Source of the DNA: Paenibacillus_G filicis | Lineage (GTDB): Bacteria; Bacillota; Bacilli; Paenibacillales; NBRC-103111 | Direction of reading: 5' to 3' | Length of the DNA: 64,000 bases | NCBI RefSeq assembly: GCF_038070315.1 | Contig: NZ_JBBPCC010000013.1 | Coordinates: 62,001-126,000, forward strand | Shown: positions 58,744 through 64,000 of the stretch, one piece after another | How positions within the stretch are numbered: the stretch's first letter is position 1 | Layout: each line of letters starts with the position of its first letter | Program-made: the position numbers and the translations under genes | Notes under the pieces: model-generated | What the model was told of the DNA's origin: nothing | Database searches by the model: none | The model's input: only the letters and a program-made list of their open reading frames with translations

Positions 58744-59501
58744 TGTATCATCCCGCCCGTCTGCTGCTTCCGCCGTTCCTCAATCAAATCATTGAGCTTA
58801 CGGATGGCCTCTCCGATCCCTCCCAGACTGTCCATCAATCCGTACCTAACGGCATCCGCTCCGATGACTGTCGTGCCGATATCACGAGTCAGCTCACCGG
58901 TTTTGAACATCAGCTCCTTGAACTTCTCCTCCTCGACCCTTGAATGCCGGGTTACAAATCGAATGACGCGCTCCTGCATTTTATCCAGGTATTCGAAGGT
59001 TTGCGGCACTCCGATGACAAGGCCGTTAAGACGAATCGGATGGATCGTCATCGTGGCGGTTTCCGCAATGATCGAGTAACTCGCCGAAACGGCAATCGGC
59101 ACCCCGATGCTATGGCCTCCTCCCAATACAAGCGTCACCGTCGGCTTGGATAGTGTAGCGATCATCTCCGCAATCGCCAGACCGGCCTCCACATCGCCTC
59201 CGACCGTATTCAAAATGATCAATACGCCTTCTATTTTCTGATTTTGCTCGGCCGCTACCAATTGCGGAATCAAATGCTCATACTTCGTCGTTTTATTCTG
59301 AGGCGGGAGCACGACATGCCCTTCTACCTGCCCGATGATGGTCATACAAAATATATTGGATTCCCCGTTCGGCACAGCCGTTTGTCCAAGCTGCTGAATC
59401 GCCTCTACCGCTCCATTTTTACGTATATCTTCTGGCGACGGATTACCCGGCGGTTGTACCGGTGCTTGCGGTTGCTGTTCCAGCTTTTCATTGTTCAACA
59501 T
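58740..59501 (-). CDS. tepA: ClpP-fold serine protease TepA (translocation-enhancing)
   Basis: A 253-residue protein of the ClpP/SppA superfamily. GVLIILNTVGGDVEAGLAIA near residue 98 and LGGGHSIGVPIAVSAS near 128, with the nucleophile serine, mark the fold. TATMTIHPIRL supplies the histidine region. B. subtilis TepA acts in degradation of spore proteins or secretion quality control. A Pro/Gln-rich N-terminus of about 25 residues precedes the domain. GAGGGGG lies 6 nt before the ATG. Confidence 0.9.
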   Translation of the reverse strand: MLNNEKLEQQPQAPVQPPGNPSPEDIRKNGAVEAIQQLGQTAVPNGESNIFCMTIIGQVEGHVVLPPQNKTTKYEHLIPQLVAAEQNQKIEGVLIILNTVGGDVEAGLAIAEMIATLSKPTVTLVLGGGHSIGVPIAVSASYSIIAETATMTIHPIRLNGLVIGVPQTFEYLDKMQERVIRFVTRHSRVEEEKFKELMFKTGELTRDIGTTVIGADAVRYGLMDSLGGIGEAIRKLNDLIEERRKQQTGGMIQ

Positions 59502-59572
59502 TCACAACCCCCTCACAGATGTCCAAATCTGCCTTTAGTATGGGTCCACCCGCCAGGAATATGCGCGCAAGC

Positions 59573-59617
59573 AAAAAGCTTCCCTTGATCGCGGCGGCAG
59601 CCGGCCCGGGAAGCTTT
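59573..59617 (-). terminator. Rho-independent terminator of the RNase J gene
   Basis: Minus-strand AAAGCTTCCC pairs with GGGAAGCTTT around a GC-rich loop that folds further (CCGGCTGCCGCCGCG); T5 follows. It lies 55 nt after the stop. Confidence 0.85.
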
Positions 59618-59671
59618 CTGGACTTGCGGTTAAAGCTTATAGGTAAAGTGTCAAGTGACTAATGCGAGTGA

Positions 59672-61348
59672 CTAGACTTCCATAATGATTGGAAGAATCA
59701 TTGGTCTTCTTCTGGTTTGTTCATATAAAAATCGTCCGAGTGCGTCCTTCACATGTGTTTTGAGGGACGCCCACTCATTCACGTTCTCATTCATCAATCG
59801 GTGCAACGTGCTTGTTACGATCCGGTTCGCCTCGTCAAGCAGTCCTTCGGACTCCCGAACGTAAACGAAGCCTCTGGAGATAATATCCGGTCCGGATAAG
59901 ATCTTCCCGTCTTGCTTGCTGAGCGTTACCACGACGACCAGAATGCCGTCCTGGGACAGCAGCTTGCGGTCGCGAAGCACGATATTACCAACATCGCCCA
60001 CACCCAAACCGTCAATCAGCACGTTACCGGAAGGTACCTTCGAGCCTTTGCGGGCAACGCCGTCCAAAATCTCAACGGTCTCCCCGTTATCCACGATGAA
60101 GATATCCTCACGCGGGATTCCGACAGACTCTGCAAGCAGCCCGTGATGACGAAGCATCCGGTACTCTCCGTGAATCGGGATAAAGTACTTGGGACGCATG
60201 ATATTGAGCATCAGCTTGAGCTCTTCCTGGCTGCCGTGGCCCGATACGTGGACGCCTGTAACCGAACCCGGTCCATAGATAACATGCGCTCCGATGCGCA
60301 TCAGCTCATCGACCGTACGTCCTACGTAGCGTTCATTGCCCGGAATTGGCGTCGCCGCAATGATAACCGTATCCCCTGGTAAAATATCAATCTTGCGGTG
60401 TGTGGAACGAGCCATCCGCGTCAAAGCCGACATCGGCTCACCCTGGGAACCCGTGCAGAGAATGACGACACGGTCTGCAGCCAGCTTATTGACTTCCTCC
60501 GGCTCAATCAGCATGCCGTCCGGAATATTCAAGTAGCCCAGCTCGCTGGCAATCGATACGACATTCACCATGCTCCGGCCGATGACGGTAAGCTTGCGGC
60601 GTGTAACCTGGCAAGCGTCAATAACCTGCTGAACCCGGTGAATATTGGATGCGAACGTCGCGATGATGACGCGCTGCTTCGCTTTGCGGAACACCTCTTC
60701 GATTTCCGCACCTACACTGCGCTCCGAGCCTGTATAGCCTGGACGTTCCGAGTTCGTGCTGTCAGACAGCAAGGCAAGTACGCCCTGCTGTCCGAGCGCC
60801 GCCATCTTGTGCAAATCGGCATACTGATCATTCACAGGAGTCTGGTCGAATTTGAAGTCCCCGGTGTGTACAACATTTCCCTCAGGAGTTGCCAAGCACA
60901 CGCCGACCGAATCCGGAATACTGTGATTGGTCTTAAAGAATGTGGCTGTGATCGTACCGAGCTTCAGCTCCGAATCCGACGTGATGATGGAGCGCTTGGT
61001 TTCTCCAAGCAACCCGGCTTCCTTCAGCTTCGTTTCGATCAGTCCCATGGTCAAACGCGTGGCGAATAGCGGAACATTCAGGCTTCTGAGGACGTAAGGC
61101 AGACCTCCGATGTGATCCTCATGTCCGTGCGTAATCAGAATGCCGCGCACCTTATCGCGATTTTCTGTCAGGTAGGAAATGTCGGGAATGACAATATCGA
61201 TACCAAGCATGTCCTCTTCAGGAAACTTAAGACCGCAGTCCACCACCACAATATCGTTGGCATATTGCACAACGTACATATTCTTACCGATCTCGCCCAC
61301 GCCGCCAAGGGCAAAGATCGTCAATTTATCTATATTTTTCTTAGACAA
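59672..61348 (-). CDS. rnjB: Ribonuclease J (rnjB locus), beta-CASP metallo-hydrolase
   Basis: A 558-residue metallo-beta-lactamase/beta-CASP RNase. ALGGVGEIGKNMYVVQYAND opens the protein. GILITHGHEDHIGGLPYVLR near residue 70 is the full metal motif HxHxDH, followed by VVHTGDFKFDQTP, LLSDSTNSERPG, CTGSQGEPMSALTRMA and HVSGHGSQEELKLML. B. subtilis RNase J2 at this locus has a weakened active site, whereas here the motif is complete, so activity is likely. The start is TTG 61348, behind GGAGG at a 10-nt distance; the frame is open upstream to 61438 but not protein-like. The symbol follows genome position. Confidence 0.9.
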   Translation of the reverse strand: MSKKNIDKLTIFALGGVGEIGKNMYVVQYANDIVVVDCGLKFPEEDMLGIDIVIPDISYLTENRDKVRGILITHGHEDHIGGLPYVLRSLNVPLFATRLTMGLIETKLKEAGLLGETKRSIITSDSELKLGTITATFFKTNHSIPDSVGVCLATPEGNVVHTGDFKFDQTPVNDQYADLHKMAALGQQGVLALLSDSTNSERPGYTGSERSVGAEIEEVFRKAKQRVIIATFASNIHRVQQVIDACQVTRRKLTVIGRSMVNVVSIASELGYLNIPDGMLIEPEEVNKLAADRVVILCTGSQGEPMSALTRMARSTHRKIDILPGDTVIIAATPIPGNERYVGRTVDELMRIGAHVIYGPGSVTGVHVSGHGSQEELKLMLNIMRPKYFIPIHGEYRMLRHHGLLAESVGIPREDIFIVDNGETVEILDGVARKGSKVPSGNVLIDGLGVGDVGNIVLRDRKLLSQDGILVVVVTLSKQDGKILSGPDIISRGFVYVRESEGLLDEANRIVTSTLHRLMNENVNEWASLKTHVKDALGRFLYEQTRRRPMILPIIMEV

Positions 61349-61518
61349 AGTATTGAAACCTCCTCCATTTATTTGACGACGATTATTCATATGAACGTAC
61401 AAACCCATTACTAAACCGCACCAGTCACTTGGCACCATTATACATGAAAGAATCTTGACTTTACAAGTAAGCTTATATACAAATGCTCACCTTAAACCTG
61501 GTACTTGTTAGAGTAACC

Positions 61519-61555
61519 AAAAAAAGAAAACCGATGCCGCGAGCGGCACCGATTC
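61519..61555 (-). terminator. Rho-independent terminator of dapA
   Basis: AATCGGTGCCG and CGGCATCGGTT form an 11-bp stem with a CTCG tetraloop, followed by TTCT7. It lies 10 nt after the dapA stop. Confidence 0.87.
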
Positions 61556-61565
61556 ATCGAAGACT

Positions 61566-62441
61566 TCATCCAAGCAGGGAAGCAATGAATTGTCCTTCTT
61601 GTTCGGTCACATTCACGAGCGGGAGCCGCACGCCGCCCACCTGCACGCCTCTCAGGTTCAGCGCATGCTTCACCGGAGCAGGATTAGGTACACGATGCGG
61701 GCAGAAGAACAATCCTCTGAAAACCGGCAGAAGCTTGCCATGCCATTCGGCCGCTTCCTTCACATTCCCCTGTAAATAGGAGTTTATCATAGATTTCATT
61801 TCTTTTCCAATCACGTGAGAAGCCACGCTGATAATTCCGTGCCCACCAACGGCCAAAGCCGGCAGCGCTGTCGTATCATCGCCGCTGTACACAAGGAATC
61901 CTGGAGCTGCGCCCGCGACAATTTGCGTAAGCTGATCCGTGTCTGCACAGTCCTTGGTCGCTACGATATTCGGTATCTGCGATAAGCGGATGGTGGTGTC
62001 AGGATCAATATTCACGCCTGTACGACCAGGTACGTTATACAGAATAACCGGAATCGATACGGATTCCGCGATGGCTTTGAAATGCTGGTAGAGTCCTTCC
62101 TGCGAAGGCTTGCTGTAATAAGGAGCGACAAGCAGCAGCGCATCTACGCCAAGCTTCTCGGCCTCCTGGGACAAGTGAATCGAATGGGCCGTATTGTTGC
62201 TCCCGGTCCCCGCGATTATTTTAGCCCTGCCTTCAACATGCTTGACGGCTGCCTCGAACAGACGGAGCTTTTCCTCATCGTTTACCGTCGGGGATTCCCC
62301 GGTAGTTCCGCATACGACAAGGCTGTCGCTTTGCTGCTCATCTATCAAATAATCAAGCAATTTGTCAAATTGAGCCCAATCCACTTGGAGCTGCTCATCG
62401 AACGGAGTAACCATTGCTGTAATCAATCTTCCGAAATCCAC
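61566..62441 (-). CDS. dapA: 4-hydroxy-tetrahydrodipicolinate synthase
   Basis: A 291-residue TIM-barrel aldolase of the lysine/diaminopimelate branch, combining pyruvate and aspartate semialdehyde. VCGTTGESPTVNDEEKLRLF near residue 43, VILYNVPGRTGVNIDPDTTI near 130 and IVATKDCADTDQLTQIV with the Schiff-base lysine near 160 are diagnostic. Start is GTG at 62441 behind GGAGGAG. It follows dapG by 26 nt and ends at its own terminator, giving a dapG-dapA pair. Confidence 0.95.
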   Translation of the reverse strand: MDFGRLITAMVTPFDEQLQVDWAQFDKLLDYLIDEQQSDSLVVCGTTGESPTVNDEEKLRLFEAAVKHVEGRAKIIAGTGSNNTAHSIHLSQEAEKLGVDALLLVAPYYSKPSQEGLYQHFKAIAESVSIPVILYNVPGRTGVNIDPDTTIRLSQIPNIVATKDCADTDQLTQIVAGAAPGFLVYSGDDTTALPALAVGGHGIISVASHVIGKEMKSMINSYLQGNVKEAAEWHGKLLPVFRGLFFCPHRVPNPAPVKHALNLRGVQVGGVRLPLVNVTEQEGQFIASLLG

Positions 62442-62467
62442 GACATTCTCCTCCTGATTGTGATGAT

Positions 62468-63682
62468 CTATTTATTCAGCTTGAATTTACGGTGAAGTGC
62501 TCTTACCGCCTGTACCATATCCTGGCCTTCAACCAAAGCCCAGATTGTCGTATTGGAGTCCGCAGACTGCAGGATGTGAATATCCTGATCCGTCAATGCT
62601 TCCACGATCATCGCCATAATGCCCGGAACGCCATTCATGCCGCCCCCGATAATCGATACCTTGGCGCATCCGCCGGTGACGACAGGCGACAACCCCAGCT
62701 CCTGCAGCGCCTCAATCGCCCGCTTCGCTTCTGAATCGAAGACCGTGTACGTCACGCCCAATGGATTCACATTGATAAAATCAACGCTGATACGTTCCTC
62801 AGCCATGGCCTTGAACACGCGGAGCTGAAGGTCAAACATCCCCTCTGGAGCAGCTACCCGGATCTGCGATATGCCGGCTGCATGGGCAATTCCCGTGACG
62901 AATCTGTCATGAACGGTCCCTGCCGCCCTAACGAGATCCGGATGCGTGACCAGCGTCCCGGGATCCCTGGAGAAGGTTGAGCGCACGCGAACAGGGATGC
63001 CCGCATGCATCGCCACTTCTACAGCCCTGGGATGGATCACCTTGGCCCCCAGATGAGCCATGTTGCATATCTCGGCGTAAGACACCACCTCAAGAGCCTT
63101 GGCATCCTCTACAATCCGCGGGTCTGCGGTCAAAATTCCGCTTACATCGGTAAAGATATCAACCATCTCCGCCTTCAGCGCAGCACCAAGTGCTGTCGCG
63201 GATGTATCGCTGCCCCCCCTGCCGAGGGTGGTCAGATCTCCGCTAGCGGCAGCGCCTTGAAATCCCGCCACAATCACTACCAGCCCCTGCTGCAGGGCTT
63301 CGATTACGCGTTCTGGAGAGATGGAGATGATCTGTGCGTTACCGTAGTCGTTATTCGTTTTAATACCGGCTTGAGCGCCTGTGAACGCGGTAGCGGGAAT
63401 ACCCTCCGCCTGGAGCAAACTGCATAAGGTTGCGGCCGATATCAGCTCACCGCAGCCCAGCAGCATGTCTCGCTCTCTGGCAGGCAGCCGATCCCCGTTC
63501 TGGCTGATCCAACCCAACAACGTGTCCGTAGCATAGGGCTCGCCCTTCCGTCCCATAGCCGATACGACAACAACTGGTGCAAGTCCTTGATCAATGGCTT
63601 CCCGGATATGTTCAATAACATGTGCTCTGGCTTCGGCTGTGGAAAGGGAGGTGCCCCCAAATTTCTGCACCAGGATCTTCAA
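62468..63682 (-). CDS. dapG: Aspartate kinase I (diaminopimelate-type)
   Basis: A 404-residue enzyme (B. subtilis DapG 404). KILVQKFGGTSLSTAEARAH opens the kinase domain; VVVVSAMGRKGEPYATDTLL and LGRGGSDTSATALGAALKAE are substrate-site motifs. A pair of ACT domains forms the C-terminal third (ISVDFINVNPLGVTYTVFD, KVSIIGGGMNGVPGIMAMIV), the site of meso-diaminopimelate feedback. Start is TTG at 63682 with GGGAG 6 nt upstream. A terminator separates it from asd, so its promoter must lie in the 40 nt between or readthrough is used. Confidence 0.95.
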   Translation of the reverse strand: MKILVQKFGGTSLSTAEARAHVIEHIREAIDQGLAPVVVVSAMGRKGEPYATDTLLGWISQNGDRLPARERDMLLGCGELISAATLCSLLQAEGIPATAFTGAQAGIKTNNDYGNAQIISISPERVIEALQQGLVVIVAGFQGAAASGDLTTLGRGGSDTSATALGAALKAEMVDIFTDVSGILTADPRIVEDAKALEVVSYAEICNMAHLGAKVIHPRAVEVAMHAGIPVRVRSTFSRDPGTLVTHPDLVRAAGTVHDRFVTGIAHAAGISQIRVAAPEGMFDLQLRVFKAMAEERISVDFINVNPLGVTYTVFDSEAKRAIEALQELGLSPVVTGGCAKVSIIGGGMNGVPGIMAMIVEALTDQDIHILQSADSNTTIWALVEGQDMVQAVRALHRKFKLNK

Positions 63683-63721
63683 TCAGATCTCCCTTTCTCC
63701 ATGAGCATTCATTTCATGAAG

Positions 63722-63760
63722 CAAAAGCCTGGCTTCCTGCCACTAAGGACAGGAAGCCAG
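63722..63760 (-). terminator. Rho-independent terminator of asd
   Basis: CTGGCTTCCTG and CAGGAAGCCAG pair over 11 bp around an approximately 10-nt loop, then GCTTTTG on the minus strand, 17 nt after the asd stop. Confidence 0.83.
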
Positions 63761-63776
63761 ACGAATAGGCATGATT

Positions 63777-64000
63777 CTAATTCTGTTCGATCGCGATGTA
63801 TTCCGCAATCTGCACGGCATTCCAGGCTGCGCCCTTCAGCAGGTTGTCGGATACGATCCACAGGTTCAGCGCCCGCGGATTGCTGAGATCGCGGCGTACA
63901 CGCCCGACGAACGTTTCCAGCTTCCCGGCAGCTTCGGTTGCGAGCGGATATTCCTGCTCAGCCGCGTTGTCCTGAAGTACGATTCCCGGCGAGTCTGCGA
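63777..64000 (-). CDS. asd: Aspartate-semialdehyde dehydrogenase, C-terminal end only
   Basis: About 74 codons are visible before the window edge: SPGIVLQDNAAEQEYPLATE, FVGRVRRDLSNPRALNLWIV and SDNLLKGAAWNAVQIAEY. These are the well-conserved C-terminal Asd residues, including the DNLxKGAAWNAVQIAE element. It reduces aspartyl phosphate to aspartate semialdehyde, feeding dapA. The N-terminus lies outside the window. Confidence 0.93.
   Translation of the reverse strand, partial: ADSPGIVLQDNAAEQEYPLATEAAGKLETFVGRVRRDLSNPRALNLWIVSDNLLKGAAWNAVQIAEYIAIEQN

Noticed and set aside
1..64000. CRISPR arrays, tRNA or rRNA genes, riboswitches, phage or intact insertion sequences
   Set aside because: Read for on both strands; none showed the required repeats, cloverleaf, conserved core or transposase motifs. 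Faint cases may be missed by eye.

Overview
The window is a 64 kb piece of a Gram-positive, endospore-forming chromosome, most likely Paenibacillus or a close relative (inferred). Evidence is the order asd-dapG-dapA-rnj-tepA-ylzJ-spoIIIE...ymfF-ymfH-ymfI-ymfJ...ymfK-rodZ...pgsA-cinA-recA-recX-rny-ymdB-spoVS-...-miaB-ricA, which follows the Bacillus subtilis asd-to-cotE region. Other pointers are sporulation genes (spoVS, spoIIIE, sleB), SLH and copper-amine-oxidase-like 'stalk' proteins, GGAGG ribosome sites, Firmicute-type LexA and Fur boxes, and moderately high GC. Nearly every gene lies on the minus strand. Both ends are cut: a deoxynucleoside kinase at the left and asd at the right.

Left third (1-31 kb) is accessory. 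A Fur-box-controlled siderophore uptake operon resembles feuABC-btr: a binding lipoprotein, two FecCD permeases and an AraC regulator with its own binding-protein domain, with no ATPase. A lipoprotein polysaccharide deacetylase, a YihY membrane protein and the RNA polymerase recycling helicase HelD follow. Upstream of helD a strong plus-strand promoter and a perfect terminator define an unannotated RNA of about 150 nt that points into the helD promoter. Next comes decaying DNA: a stalk-domain gene with an in-frame TAA and a GH35 beta-galactosidase remnant. Then come a 1114-residue BTAD-ATPase-TPR regulator and two surface-type genes (SLH/PQQ propeller and a stalk protein) that diverge from a palindrome-rich control region. 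Further on are an AT-rich alpha/beta hydrolase, a TIM-barrel isomerase, an L-serine dehydratase pair whose alpha subunit is broken by a small deletion, an HPr-like protein lacking the usual histidine, an M48 protease, and HrpB.

Right half (31-64 kb) is conserved core. It holds a metal-linked trio (ymaF, a tiny membrane protein, nikR), miaB/ricA, pduL, korAB (2-oxoacid:ferredoxin oxidoreductase), a membrane dipeptidase and spoVS. ymdB here appears to start at ATT. Then come rny, recX, recA (LexA box and sigma-A promoter visible), cinA, pgsA, rimO, yajQ, rodZ, ymfK, ymfJ, ymfI and the M16 pair ymfH/ymfF. The run ends with sleB, spoIIIE, ylzJ, tepA, an RNase J, dapA, dapG and asd. Intrinsic terminators split it into many short units, with stop/start overlaps (ATGA) marking coupled pairs.

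No rRNA, tRNA, CRISPR array, intact insertion sequence or phage gene was recognised. All homology statements come from reading the sequence and from family knowledge; no database search was run.
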